DNA of 64,000 bases. Source: Ziziphus jujuba (Eukaryota; Streptophyta; Magnoliopsida; Rosales; Rhamnaceae). The stretch lies in assembly GCF_031755915.1 (NCBI RefSeq), contig NC_083380.1, positions 33,689,501-33,753,500 on the forward strand, written 5' to 3'. Made by a program: the position numbers and the translations under genes. Positions 11,457-23,717 of this stretch are shown one piece after another; position 1 is the stretch's first letter, and every line of letters starts with the position of its first letter. Under the pieces are notes generated by a model. The model had not been told where the DNA came from, searched no databases, and worked only from the letters and a program-made list of their open reading frames with translations.

Positions 11457-11620
11457 CTTCAAACTTTGTCCAAATTGTCTCTCATAAGTGTAGAGGGTGA
11501 TAGGCTAAGAATGCATAACTTGATAGAAGAAACGGGTAAGGAAATTTTTCGGCAGGAATCTCTTAAAGCTGCCAAAGACGGTAGATTATGGCCTCCAGAT
11601 GATTTTTTCGCAAATTTGGT

Positions 11621-12001
11621 AAGAATCATCTACATGCTCCTTGTAGTTATAACTACTTACAGGATTTTGTTTACATACTGTGCTTCTCATGAGACAATTT
11701 GAATATTTTTTACTCTCTAATTACTAATTTATCTTGTGGTCTCCTCTGAACTATTTATCTTGTGGTATTTCAATATGTTCAGGAATCCAATCTGAAGGAT
11801 GATCAGTCTACTATTGCTCAACCTCTCACAGATGTTCAAGATGATTTCAATGCTACAGAAAATACACAAGAGGAGGTATTTCAAGATGCTCAAGATGCCA
11901 ATCTGAAGGATGATCACTGTTGCTTGGAGGGGTGATACCGATGATATAAAGAAAAAAAAAAAAAAAAAAAAAGAAGTATCGGATAATGGACCTAAACCTC
12001 C
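11621..12001 (+). other. Spacer between NB-ARC and LRR segments, possible small exon
   Basis: After a donor-like GTAAG near 11620 comes AT-rich DNA, then an AG at about 11780 followed by an open stretch encoding an acidic, Gln-rich segment (for example QPLTDVQDDFNATENTQEE) up to a stop near 11935. The phrase NLKDD occurs twice, about 110 bp apart, suggesting another local duplication. A poly-A run occupies 11950-11970. I do not recognise a domain; it could be a divergent exon or noise. Confidence 0.4.
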
Positions 12002-12994
12002 CACAGAACTTCAGAACTACAAGCTAAAATATTTCCAAATTGGGGAGGACATGGTTCATTTTCTTGTTTAGTAGAAGTGGATCTTGGTTATTGTAAGAGT
12101 TGTTACTGTTTGCCACCACTTGGACAGCTACCTTTCCTAGAAAAGCTTCATATTCAGGGATTTGATAGGGTGGAGAGAATAGGTGAGGAGTTTTATTCCA
12201 CTACTGATTCTCTTTCCTCAAGTAAACCATTCAAGTCCTTGGAAAGTTTAACTTTTTCACACATGTCGCGGTGGAAGGAGTGGTCAATCATGAAAAGTGG
12301 AGTTTTCTCGGATCTGAAGCAGCTTACACTAGACAATTGTAGGAAGCTGGAAGGGACGTGCTTCCCAACTTATCTTCCATCCTTGCAGTCACTTTTAATC
12401 TCGGGATGCAAAGAACAAGTGGTGTCTTCACTCTCAAGTGATGGACTTCCGTTGCTGAGTTTCTTGAAAATCGGTCATTGTAAAGAGTTGGTGTCATTTC
12501 CAATAACAAAATTGCCTGCAAATGTAGAGACTATTAAAATTATGGGATGCAAAGAACTTGTCTCACTTTCTGAGGATAAATGGCCTTCAAAGTTAAAATC
12601 ACTTGAAATTTCTAACTGTGAAAAGCTATTCGAGAATAGTTTGGGTTGGAATCTGCGGAGAGTCACCTCTCTTACATCGTTACAAATCATCGACATAGAT
12701 GAAGTGGTGGATTCGTTTCCGGAGGAATGGCAAGTTCCAACCACTCTGAAGTCTCTCACCCTAAGGCATTTTCAAAACCTCAAATCACTCAATGGCAAGG
12801 CCCTTCAACACCATACTTCTCTTCACGAATTGAAGATTGAATTTTGCCATCATCTCCAGTACTTGCCAGAAGAAGGGCTGCCGGAGTCACTTTCTCATTT
12901 GGAAATATTTGGATGTGGTTTTCTAAAAAGACGATGCCAGAAAGAGACAGGGGAAGATTGGCCAAAGATTTCTCACATCCTCACATATGGATAG
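12002..12994 (+). pseudogene. CNL-type LRR C-terminal segment (RPP13-like class)
   Basis: An open frame of about 330 codons encoding leucine-rich repeats in the CNL (RPP13-like 1) style: FPNWGGHGSFSCLVEVDLGY, then CLPPLGQLPFLEKLHI, LPSLQSLLISGC, LPANVETIKIMGCKELVSL, SLTSLQIIDID and the typical ending LPEEGLPESLSHLEI...CGFLKRRCQKETGEDWPKISHI. It has no start codon, P-loop or coiled coil of its own. It lies about 380 bp after the TIR-NBS exon on the same strand, so the locus either is a chimera (TIR-NBS head, CNL-style LRR tail) or holds an unrelated decayed CNL. Its frame is intact from 12002 to the stop at 12992-12994, so it decayed recently or is still translated within a longer transcript. 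Confidence 0.75.
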
Positions 12995-13354
12995 ATTGCT
13001 AAAACATGTGATGCACATTGCAAATACACGTCCCTTTTCTTCAAAAATTTTAAGGTTCTTCTTCTTTTATACAATTTTTATTTTCAGTTGTGCAGATTAT
13101 CATAATTTGTTAAAAGTACTTAAGTCGGAGGGGGAAAAAAAAAGTTTCTCCTCTCTTTTCTTACTTAAAAGTAGGTATGCTAACTAGTTTCTTTCATTAG
13201 TAAAGCTTGTTATGCATTATAAGATTTCATATACTTTTTTTGTTTTTTTTTTTTTTTCGTTTTTTTGGTGAATTATAGGATGTCAGATTCTATACCCAAA
13301 TAATGCAGTCTATTTCTCTCTGTTATACATTTTCAATCCTAAATAAAGCAAACC

Positions 13355-13385
<31 letters not shown>

Positions 13386-15320
13386 GAAGTCCAGTTATTA
13401 TTATGTCAATAAGCTTGTGATAAGGTTTATTTCAAAGTTTTCTCAGCTGCAATTACGATGTTGGAGGTATTATATGCTCTAATCATGTTTCTATTTAATT
13501 AGTATCTTCAATAAAACATTAAGCAGTAAACACTGAAAAATCAGTGCTATAATATTCTGTTAATATTGTATAAGTTAGTTGGACCACTTGAACAAACAAA
13601 TGCTGATAAATATACACATGATATTCTGTTACCATATTACTAGATGTGAATGTGCATAGATACCCACATGATTTGGAATGAAGTTTTATATTTATTTTCT
13701 ATATAATGAAATCAATCCTAGTCAATTACTTTTGCAAGTTCCTATATATACTTTAACCCGCTACTTCATGAGTTCGATATAAGTTTTCTGACACTGGCAG
13801 CTGAACTTCTTTGAGTGGGGAAGACTAGTCTAGGATTGCTCACATCCCTTGAATACATTTCTAATAAAACCATCTTTCTAATTGTTTAGATTGAAAGGTT
13901 CAATGTTTAGTTTTATGATGTTCTATGAAGGTTTGGAACACAAGTCTTGTTTCTGGATAGCTGTTTGGATGCACAGAGCTTATGCTGGTAGAATTTTGAT
14001 GTTTTTCCTATAAGTTATATAGATTGAAGAAGGAAAAAAAAAAAAAATTACAGGAAAATATTTAGTAAAGAATCAAAGTCTCAGATTTATCCAAAAAAAA
14101 AAAAAAAGAATCAAAGTCTCAGCATTGGACAAAACCTATAAATCAAACATTGCCTACAAGTTGTGGAATAATGAGAGAACAGAGAGCTACCAAGCATTAA
14201 CTCTCGCATGATTTCTTTCTCATATTAGTTGACATGATGAATCCAATAAAATAAATAAATACCATGTTAGATGCAAGGGTAAATTTATTTTATTCTGAGG
14301 GGGCCATGTTATGATGGTACAATTTGTCTAGATAATACAAGCAATTTTATAAACAAATTCTTCAAAAAAAAAAAAAACAAAAAAATTAAAAACAAATAGA
14401 TGCCTTTCACAATAGTAATATAGAAATTTTATTTAATTTAAAAATATATATATAAAAGCTACGAAGGTGTGGTTGACAGCAGAGAGAGAGCAGTTTTTTT
14501 TATTTTTTTATTTTAAGACAACACTGCTTAATCCCAACCATTTTCCTTGTATAATTTATCCAGCATGGATCCCAGATATTAAATTATCCATGCCGTTTTT
14601 TACACCGAACATACAAAGCTCTCACGCAGCCTAATACGGCATAAACTAATCCTCTACCTCATTCTGCTAATTTTTCGTACTTGTAGTTTACTTTTCATTA
14701 GCTTTTATGGGAATATTTTACTACAAACAGAGAATTAAGGAGGACATTCTATTAAATGCCACAGCAATGTCTACTTCTCTTTCTTCAGGTTTTGGTGAAG
14801 TAAACACATAAACCACATTGAGACTTGCTAGTAGAAAATTCAACTTCTTTTTCCTTCGCTTAAAATTACCACCTATAGAAGTGCTTCAACTTCATAAAGT
14901 CGACAGTAAAATCATGAAGAGATGATAATGGCGCCATTTCAAATTAACATCTCAAGAATGTAGGAGAAATATGTGGGTATATAAAAAATGTAGAAGTTGG
15001 AGAAGTATGAAAATAAAATAAACTTGAATCTTCTAATACTTCAAGGCACGCTACAATATAGCATTCCTTGAGATGTTATTTGCCTCCACCAATTGGGAGA
15101 TGTACTAGAGCTGCAAATATGCCTCCAAGATACAATGAAGCTTTGAATTTATGCTTGCACTGTGCATTTAACGAAAGCAACCCCAGATACCTTTGATGTA
15201 GCTAGTCCTCCAAGGTTTTATATATTGTTTCTGCAATATAACAATATATAGTGATTTTGTGTGGAATAAAATAATGATAATATAATTTGTACGATAATAT
15301 AATTTGTACAGGTATGAGAA
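12995..15320. other. Non-coding NLR 3' flank with duplicated segments
   Basis: I see no gene here. 13262-13465 closely matches 25785-25970 (shared GAATTATAGGATGTCA, then TCAATCCTAAATAAAGC, then AAGGTTTATTTCAAAG). 13470-14340 matches 36826-37860 (shared TCTTCAATAAAACATTAAGC, later TGACACTGGC, GTTTGGATGCACAGA), and its first part also matches 40242-40310. These look like 3' UTR and downstream DNA duplicated together with NLR genes. Poly-A or poly-T runs occur at 13237-13258, 13355-13382, 14034-14047 and 14093-14107. Confidence 0.75.
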
Positions 15321-15980
15321 TGATGGAGATGCAGCAACATAGCTCGGCAGCTCGGTATAGCTCGGCAACTTGGCAGCAACTTAGCTCGGCAGCAACATAG
15401 CTCGGTAACAGCAACTCAGCAGCAACATAGCTCGGCAGCAGCAGCTAGGCAGCAACACAGTAGCTCGGCAGCAACACAGCAAGCTCGGCGGCAGCAACAC
15501 AGCAAGCTCGACAGCAGGCTTGGCAGCACCAGCAACAGCACCAGCAGCAATACAGCAGCACCAGCAACAACACCAGCAGCAACAATGCAGCACCAGCAGC
15601 AGCAACAGCAAGCTCAAAACAGCAGCAGCTTCATCATGAACAGTAACAGATGCTAAAACAGGAGAGAACATAGTGCTACAGTACCATACAAATGAAACCC
15701 AATTTAAATCTTGTGGTCGTTAGCTTGCATGTGCCAAGGTTCACGTGACCCAAATAAAAAACACACCATTTTGATCTTTCTAAAATAATTGTTTAAAACG
15801 CAGCGTTTTCATTTTTAGGTTTATATATGTAATAGTTTGCCACTTTTCGAAGGGACAATTTTATCTTCTTCAACATGTGAAATAGCTTGGTGACCAAGCT
15901 GAGTTTCCAGCAGCTTCATTTGCTGGTTGTTTGTGAATGGTAAATTCATTTTTCTTGTTTAATTGAAAATTCCTACATCA
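15321..15980 (+). repeat. 5' LTR of the gypsy element
   Basis: 660 bp, TGATGGAG...CTACATCA. The first 310 bp are built from AGC/CAG triplets and longer units such as AGCAACATAGCTCGGCAGC. The 3' LTR has the same structure but is about 96 bp shorter because this repeat is contracted. Confidence 0.93.
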
Positions 15981-15983
15981 AAT

Positions 15984-15995
15984 TGGTATCAGAGG
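15984..15995 (+). other. Primer-binding site (initiator tRNA-Met)
   Basis: TGGTATCAGAGG lies 3 bp after the 5' LTR. It matches the 3' end of initiator tRNA-Met except at its last position, the usual primer for plant LTR elements. Confidence 0.88.
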
Positions 15996-16439
15996 TCGGA
16001 GATCACCGGGAATCCTATTATGGCCAATTTCGATGAAGAGAGCAGCCGTACCATTGGAGAAGACCAGGATACGAAGGCCATTTTGGCAGACATCCGAGGT
16101 GTGGAGCAGCAAATCGAGAATCTTGCCTTAGTCATCCAACAATCCTTGCTTCAACAAACTTCACCACCACCTTTAACACCACCGATTGTTGGATCGAGAG
16201 AGCGAGAGCTAGCTCGCCACCCACAGGCACTAATTCGGACCCAAAACACCCAGCCATGACCAGATTTTCCCTTGGCAATAGATCCACCACCACCACCTCA
16301 CTCTCCGCAAAATTTTTACCCCAACCAACTCCCATTGCCGAACACCGACTCAGATGATGACATTGAGGCAACTCTCTTTGACCAACCACGATGTAGGCTT
16401 GGAGATCCATTCCCTAACCACTATTTTGGACAGCCAGGA

Positions 16440-19400
16440 TGTAACACCCCGTCCCAAATCGCACCGGAATCCGTGCACATTGACCAAGGTTGACCGTTGA
16501 CCGTTGACCGAAGGGGTCAAAGTTGACTTTTTGACTCGGTGGGAATTTCGAGTTGACCAGGGTACCGTGGCGAAGTGCATGACGCCCTGAGTTCGTAGAC
16601 TAGTAGCACGTCGAAAACGGAGCTACGGTTTGAAAGTTATGGGCAAAACAAGTTGAAGTGTAAACTGTCTAAAAGGTGCCGGGAGTTGACTTTTTCTTGT
16701 GATGTAATTGTGAGTTGACTCTTGTATGGTTGTAAAGTACTCATCGATACGAGTTCATAGACTAGCGGCACGCTTAAATCGGACATCCGGTTAAAACGTT
16801 ATGGACGTTTGAAGTTTACCGGATACCGTATTATTTTAATGTTTTTGGGTTGTGAACAGTAAAATGCCACGTGTCAGCTTCTGAGTGGTCCACGTGGCAT
16901 GAACAGTGTCACGCAGGGTTTTAATTTTGAAAAAACTCTCGGGGAAGAGAGAGAAAGAGAGAGAAGAGAGAGAAAGAGAGAGAGGAGAGAGAAAGAGAGA
17001 GAGAGAGAGCCACCGCCGGCCACCGGATTTTGCCACTGTTCCGGCCGAGTTACTGTACACGCGCCGGACAGAAAAGCTTGCCCACCTCATTTCCGGCAAA
17101 ACCTCCAAATTTCACGGCGAACGGCCGCCGGACGCGCCCGGATCGGACGTCCGAAGTTTGGCGGCGATTTTTCCCCTCCACCGCCGGCCACCGCGAATCG
17201 GCACTGTTCCGGCCATTTTCCGGCCACACGCGCCTGACAGCCTTGATCCTCTCCTCAAGTCCGGCCTACCCACCAAAAATCACGGCCATCGGACCACCGA
17301 CGCGCCGGGATCGGAGCGTTTTCCGGCGAGGGGTCGAAAATCTTCAAACGGTGATTTCTCCGCCGTCCGACCTCCGTTTTGCTCACCGTCGGTCCCGTTG
17401 GATTGCTCTCCTCACGATCTACAAATCTGCAAAATTTCACAGCAAACGGCCACCGTCGGAAATTACTGTTCCGGCGACGGTTGCCGGTGACGTGGCGGCC
17501 CGCCGGAAATTACTGTTCCGGCGAGTACCCCGAAAATTCCGGCCAGCTCCAGTCCGCAGTGTTCGACCTCCTGAACCCAAATCCGACTTCCGTTTCCACC
17601 AATTCGCGACGGTTTGGGAGAATTGCAAAGCCGAAACCCAAAAAGCTTCCCGATAAAATTCCGACCCCGTCGGGTACGATCATCGGAAATTAAGACCGGA
17701 TCTGTGATTAGCATCACTCGAGCTTCGATTCGGTATATAATTCGTAAATTTTAGTTATCGTTTGGTGTTCGCTCCTCGGGTACCCATTTGGGGATTACCC
17801 GAATAAAATATTAATATTTGTGGTTTTGGTACTGTGGATGTTTTAGGTGCACGTGCAAGTAGCGGAGTCGATCCTGCGGAGGATCTTGATTGAGATACGT
17901 GCACAAGGTGAGTGACCCAACTTCAAATTAATTTTGGGGAATTTAATTGATGAATATATTATGTGTGAATTAAATATTTGGAATTTAATTTCTATGTGCC
18001 AAATATTTATTGGATTTATTGTAGAAGTATTTATGAACTTATTGGATTTAAGAAAATGCGAATTCTACAAATTTATGCCGTGTGGAATTATTTTATGGTT
18101 TTGAGGATTTTGAAATTGGTGTGGTTTTAATGGTAAATTGGGCACGATTTGATTTTCAAATATTTCAAGGAAAATATTTGGTTATGTTGGTGATTTCAAT
18201 TTTTATGAAATATGCCCATAAAATATTATGGGATTTGATTATGATATTTCGAGAAATTATTTATGCTTGGAAAAAAAAATGTGGATATTTGAATTGATGG
18301 ATTTGGGAGTTGGTGGATTTGAAAATCATGGAATTTTTGGTATGGATTATAAGGAAATTGTGGAGAATTTCCCGGTTCAAGCGGATGGATTATGCCCGCT
18401 ATGCTTATGAAAAATGTGAAATTTGTTTTATGATTTAAATTTATGGATTTTATAATTTTTAGATGCACCGTGCACGTACTGGTGTTCTGATTATGTGATA
18501 TGGTATATGTGATATGGTTAGTGTGCACACGGTTGTGATTAGCGCGCAGGTGGGTGTGATTAGCGCGCAGGTGATGTGATTAGCGCGCATGTGGGTGTGA
18601 GTAGCGCGCGGTTGATATTATGAGGGTGTCCTGTGGATGCCATCGGAGAGGGCGGCCACCCCCCTTTGGCCGGGACACCAGGTTAGCAGCGGCGCAGTGG
18701 GACGCCACGCGACCGTATGTCGGTTTCTTTCTATAACCTCCTGTCTGGCGATACCTTGGGACGCTGGGTACTGTTGGCGCCACTGGTATATAGTGGGTGC
18801 ATCAAATGATTTTCAGAACTGTGTTTTAAAAATAAAATGTTTGGAAACTGAATTGGAATTAAAGATATAATTGTTACCGCTTCTGGTATTTAATTGATGT
18901 CTTGGTTTCGGGGAATATGGATAAAGGGTTTTGTGAAATTGTTTTAAAAGGGGAACCTTTCCAACTGAGAGAATTGTAAGGGTTTTGAGAGAAAATATTA
19001 TTTCCAAATAATTATTATTTATACTTATTACTATGATAATATATGGTATAGTAGTAGGGTCGCTCACTGAGATGATTAGCATCTCACACTCTTAAATTTC
19101 GTTCCTCTAGGTACCAGGTTGTCGGTGTTCACTCGGAGCGGACTTGATCTTCCTCGCTGTTTTAGTTCGGCAGTACCCTGTTATTCTTTTATTGCAGTTG
19201 TAATATTTCTTTCACTCTTGTTGTATTTATTTTGCACTGGATTACTGTATTTATTTTTTTTAAGTACTGCAATTTGTGGAACCAATTTGTAGTTTGTAGG
19301 AGGAATAAGGGGATATTTTTGAAGTGTGTTTTCAGTGCAGGTAAATTTGTGGTAAGTAAATCCCTTAGGGGAGGTGCTGCCGGATTTTCCGTTGGAAGGT

Positions 19401-19469
19401 TCGGTGGTATTTCCCTGGGATCAGGGCTGTCTAGGGTTCCGGAGGAGGAATTCTGGACGGGTCCTGACA
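16440..19469 (+). mobile_element. Solo LTR, copy B
   Basis: 3,030 bp, TGTAACACCCC...GGGTCCTGACA, flanked by a perfect 5 bp target duplication CAGGA (16435-16439 and 19470-19474), inserted in the gag of the older gypsy element in the same orientation. Structure follows copy A: TTGAC cluster at the 5' end, GA tract at 16944-17008, GC-rich block to about 17700, then an AT-rich 3' two thirds. No internal coding region is present. Because it sits inside the gypsy element it arrived after it. Confidence 0.87.
16480..16558 (+). promoter_or_regulatory. W-box cluster in solo LTR B
   Basis: Eight TTGAC[CT] sites or complements in 79 bp, at the same relative positions as in copy A. Confidence 0.58.
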
Positions 19470-20469
19470 CAGGAGCTCCACCCAGGTACAATCAACACCG
19501 AGATACAGATTATAAAATCAAAATTGATCTGCCTATGTTTGATGGCCAAATTGATATAGAAAGCTTCCTAGATTGGATTCAAAATGTTGAGTCATTCTTA
19601 GACTACACGAATATCACCGAAGCACAACAAGTCAAATTGGTGGCTTATAAGCTCAAGGAAGGTGCTTCTGCTTGGTGGGAGCAATTGCAAGCCAATAGAA
19701 GGAAAGAAGGAAAGGAACCTATTAGATCTTAGCGTCGAATGAAGCAATTGCTCAAGGCATGGTTCTTGTTAGAGGATTATGACCAATTGCTCTATGAACA
19801 GTACCATAGTTGCCACCAAGATAATAGAACTGTGAATGACTACACTACTGAATTCTTTCGTTTGAGCTCCCGTAATAGCTTGCAGCAGACAAAACGTCAG
19901 CAAATGGCTCAATATATCCATGGGCTTCAAAAACCAATTAGAGAGAAGCTCCATTTAAGCCCCATTGCTAACCTTAATGCAGCTGTGAATTTAGCAAATA
20001 GAGTAGAAAGGCCATTGTCAATCCCGGATTCAGCTACCCGACCTCCCCACAAATGGAAACCTCTCTCAGACTTCTACTCTGATAAACCAAGACCATATCA
20101 ACAGCACCATAAATCAACCAATTCCACTTCATATCCTACCTATGCCAACTCCAAACAACCACATGAACAGAACACCAAAGTTACAGGGAAAGCACCTTTA
20201 TTCCAACCCAATTACAACCACCTTTAAGACCATCCAATCACCCCATAAATGCCAATCCTTATGCACCACCATACCCAATCAAATGTTTTAAATGCAATCA
20301 GTTGGGACATAGGTCCAATGAGTCTCCACAATGGAAATTGATGCATATGCATGAGGAATTGGAAGAAATTGGTGACAAAGAGGATGAAATGCGTGCTAAA
20401 TTTGTAGAAATAATTGATGAGGTTAGTGGGGATGACACTGGGGGAAAGCCTGTGATATGCATATTGTAG

Positions 20470-23400
20470 AAAATGCTCTATTCAGCCAAGAAGCTCACAT
20501 CTACCCAATGGCATGCACTCTTCAAAACCAAGTGCACCATCAATGGCAAAGTGTGTAAAGTAATCATAGATAGAGGTAACACCAAGAATGTTATTTCAAA
20601 AGCATTAGTTAATGCTTTACAATTATCCACTAAGCCTCAGCCTGAACCTTACAAGATTGGTTGGGTTAAGCAAGACTCCGAAATTTAGGTAACCGAAATA
20701 AGCAATGTCTCATTTTCTATTGGCAGCAACTATATTGATACTATTAAGTGTGACATAATTCGGATGGATGCTTGCTATATACTATTGGGAAGACCATGGC
20801 TTTTTGATCGAAATGTGCAGCACAATGGGAGGCAAAACACATACTCATTCATTTGGCATAAGAAGAAAATTTCCTCTTACCACCAACCCCACCAGGAACA
20901 GGTCCACACAAAACTTCCATAGATAAGCTGAGACACTCACATCACAACTTGTTGGGCCAACTTAACACTCCTAGTGCTACACAAGATTCCTCATAGTACA
21001 ACCACTCTCATGCTTTAATTGCCCTTATTCTCAAGGATGTAGAGATGACAGAGAGTAATATTACTATCCCACCAATCATTCAACCACTCCTTGAAGAATA
21101 TAGTGACCTCTCACCAACTGAACTTCCAAATGAATTACCTCCTCTTTGTGATCTACAGCATAATATTAACTTACTTCTTGGTGCAAGTCTTCCAAATCTG
21201 CCCCATTACCGAATGAGCCCCAAAGAGCATGCAATCTTGCAAGGTATAGTAGATGACCTCTTGTTAAAGAACTTGGTATGTCCAAGCCTTAGTCCATGTG
21301 CCATTCCAACCTTCTTGGTTCCAAAGAAAGACAAAACATGGCGTATGTTTGTGGACAGCCAAGCCATTAACAAAATCACCATCAAATATAGGTTCCCAAA
21401 TCCACGGTTAGAAGACATACTGGATAAACTTGAAAGCTCTAACATCTTCGCCAGATTGGACCTCAAAAGTGGCTACCACTAGATTATAATCCAACCAGGG
21501 GATGAGTAGAAGACCACATTCAAAACCTAAGAAGGCTTGTATGAGTGGCAAGTGATGCCGTTTGGCCTTTGCAATGCTCCAAGTACAGTCATGAGACTCA
21601 TGAACCAAATTCTCAAACCTTTTATTGGGCAATTTGTGGTGGTATACTTTGATGACATTTTGGTGTTTAGCAAATCCAACGAAGACCACTTAACTCATCT
21701 AAGAAAGGTTCTACAAGTGCTAAGGAAGAATAAGCTATACCTTAGCATTCACAAGTGTGAGTTTGCCACGGACCGACTTCTTTTTCTTGGCTTCATTATC
21801 AGCAAGGAAGGAATCCATACGGATCCTAAGAAGATACAAGCCATAATTGATTGGCGTCCACCCAAGAATGTCACCGAATTAAGAAGTTTTCATGGCCTTG
21901 CCACTTTCTATCAGAGGTTTATTAAGAATTTTAGTGAAATAGCTGCACCATTAATAGCAAGTCTTAAGAAGGATGATTTTAAATGGGGACAACCACAACA
22001 AGACAACTTTGAACTTTTAAAGAATAAACTCACAAATGCACCAGTCCTAGCATTGCCAAATTTTGACAAAGTGTTTGAAGTTGACACCAATGCATCCAAG
22101 GTGGGAATTGGAGTTGTCCTCACTCAAGAAGGCCAACCAATTGAATTCTTTAGTGAAAAACTTTATCCAGCATGGAAGAAATGGTCCACCTATGAACAAG
22201 AGCTCTATGCTGTCATTCATGCTTCTGATCATTGGCAACACTACCTCATTCAAAAAGATTTTATTCTCCATAGTAATCATCACCCTCTTAAATATCTCAA
22301 TTCACAGAAAAAACTCAATGACCGACATGCTCGTTGGCTTGGGTTCCTTCAAAAATTCCACTACACCTTCAACCACAAAGCTGGACATCGTAATACTATA
22401 GCTGATGCATTGAGCCAAAGGTATTCACTCCTCACCATTTTGAAATTCAACCTCCAAGATTTCAGCCACCTCAAGGAGTTGTATGCTGAAGATGAAGATT
22501 TTTCTTTCATATGGGAGCAATGCCAACTCTACCACAACATGGATGATTATCACATTCTAAATGGCTATCTCTTCAAAGCTAACCAATTGTGTATTCCTAA
22601 GACATCACTACGAGAGTTCATAATGAATGATCTTCATTCGGGTGGCTTGGCTGCACATGTTGGACATGATAAGACCACATTGGCTATCACCCAATGTTTC
22701 CTTTGGCCTAAAATGACTGCCCAAATAGCCTCTTTTGTTGGCCGTTGTCCCACATGCCAAATTGCCAAAGGGCATACCCAAAACACTGGTTTGTATACTC
22801 CTCTGCCAACTCCTATTACAATTTGGGAGGATCTTTCTATGGACTTCATCCTTGGCCTTCCAATGACGGTCAAAAAAGTTGATTCCATTTTTGTAGTCGT
22901 TGATTGCTTCTCCAAAATGGCTCACTTTCTTCCCTGTAAGAAAGCCTCAGATGCAAGCTTTGTAGCTCACTTATTCTTCTGGGAGATTTGTTTACATGGT
23001 ATTCCAAAAACCATCACTTTCGATAGAGATGTCAAATTTGTCAGCCACTTTTGGAAAGTTTTATGGAAGAAATTTGATACCAAGTTGCAGTATAGTAGTC
23101 TTTACCATCCCTAAACCGATGGCCAAACCGAAGTTGTTAACCGCACACTTGGTGCCATGCTTCAAAGCTTAGCTTTAGACAAACCAAAACAGTGGGACTC
23201 TCTCCTTTCACAGGTTGAATTTACCTATAATAGCATGGTCAATCGTTCCATCGGTCTTCAACCTTTTGCTATTGTGTATACAAAGATACCCAACAATACC
23301 ATTGACCTCATTTGACTCCCTCTATCAACTCATCAAGGAGCTGCCACCCTTCCTAAAAATTATGCCCAGTTTCATGAGGAGATTCAACATAAAATTGAGA

Positions 23401-23480
23401 AAGCCAACCTCAAATATAAGGCAGCTGCGGATGCCCATCGTCGCCACAAAACTTATGCTGAAGGTGATTTGGTTATGATT
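20470..23480 (+). pseudogene. pol of the gypsy element (PR-RT-RH-IN), broken
   Basis: Protease near 20545-20800 has VIIDRGNTKNVIS, where the D[ST]G active site reads DRG, and later ILLGRPWL. RT spans 21200-21690 (AIPTFLVPKKDKTWRM, ARLDLKSGYH, stops at 21481, 21508 and 21529, then MPFGLCNAPST and the catalytic YFDDIL). RNase H is near 22075-22420 (VFEVDTNASKVGIG, HNTIADALS-type end). Integrase has an HHCC-type finger (near 22630-22760, CPTCQIAKG), catalytic Asp in MDFILGLP and TFDRDVKF, a TAA at 23112-23114, then GQTEVVNRT holding the Glu. Sequence after 23200 is frameshifted. Domain order PR-RT-RH-IN confirms Ty3/gypsy. Confidence 0.88.
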
Positions 23481-23717
23481 TACCTGCGAAAGGAACGTTT
23501 CCCTACTGGTACATACAACAAGCTGAAACCTCGCAAACTTAGTCCTTTTTCATCTCCAAATGTGTTGGGCCAAACGCTTATCACCTTGATTTACCTGAAG
23601 ATCTTCACATCTCTCCTGTGTTCAACATTGCCGATCTCCATCTATATCTTCCTCAAGATGCTTCTCCTACTCTTTCTTTACAACTTGAGGATGAGTTTTT
23701 TGACACCGGGAAGGAGT

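Larger units (their letters stand above)
9527..11620 (+). pseudogene. TIR-NBS (TNL-type) disease-resistance gene, broken
   Basis: Intracellular immune-receptor type: a TIR domain followed by an NB-ARC nucleotide switch. Exon 1 is 9527-10142 (TIR starts YDVFLSF near 9706; RESKICIIIFSEGY; then PSEVRNQTGNFGEAF). Intron is 10143-10369 (GT..AG). Exon 2 starts at 10370 with PVGIEDRLLELEPL, P-loop GIDGVGKTT, kinase-2 VLVVLDDVD, RNBS-B GSRIIITTR, GLPLAL and an MHD-like MHNLIEE; a donor-like GTAAG lies at about 11620. Lesions: a frameshift near 9950-9985 inside the TIR, TGA at 10509-10511 and TAG at 11433-11435. The gene carries three internal triplications (annotated separately), and the last unit of two of them holds a stop. 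Whether any product is made is doubtful. The first ATG was chosen because it opens the repeat series. Confidence 0.88.
16020..20340 (+). pseudogene. gag of the gypsy element, split by a solo LTR
   Basis: Gag starts at ATG 16020 (MANFDEESSRTIGED), with an in-frame TGA at 16257-16259 and Pro-rich sequence to 16439, where the solo LTR is inserted. The frame resumes after 19469 with the retrotransposon gag domain (FDGQIDIESFLDWIQNVESF, LKEGASAWWEQL, DYTTEFFRLSSRN), crosses a stop at 19729-19731, and reaches a zinc knuckle near 20284 (CFKCNQLGHRSNES). The final Cys of the CX2CX4HX4C knuckle is Ser here. The protein would form the virus-like particle and bind element RNA; this copy is non-functional. 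Confidence 0.85.

Noticed and set aside
15321..15640. A CRISPR-like array suggested by regular AGCTCGGCAGC units
   Set aside because: Units are variable-length microsatellite derivatives within an LTR, and the DNA is plant nuclear; no spacers or cas genes.
15381..15671. Cys/Leu-rich minus-strand frame (also 23653-23892)
   Set aside because: It is the translation of the AGC/CAG repeat of the gypsy LTR, not a gene.
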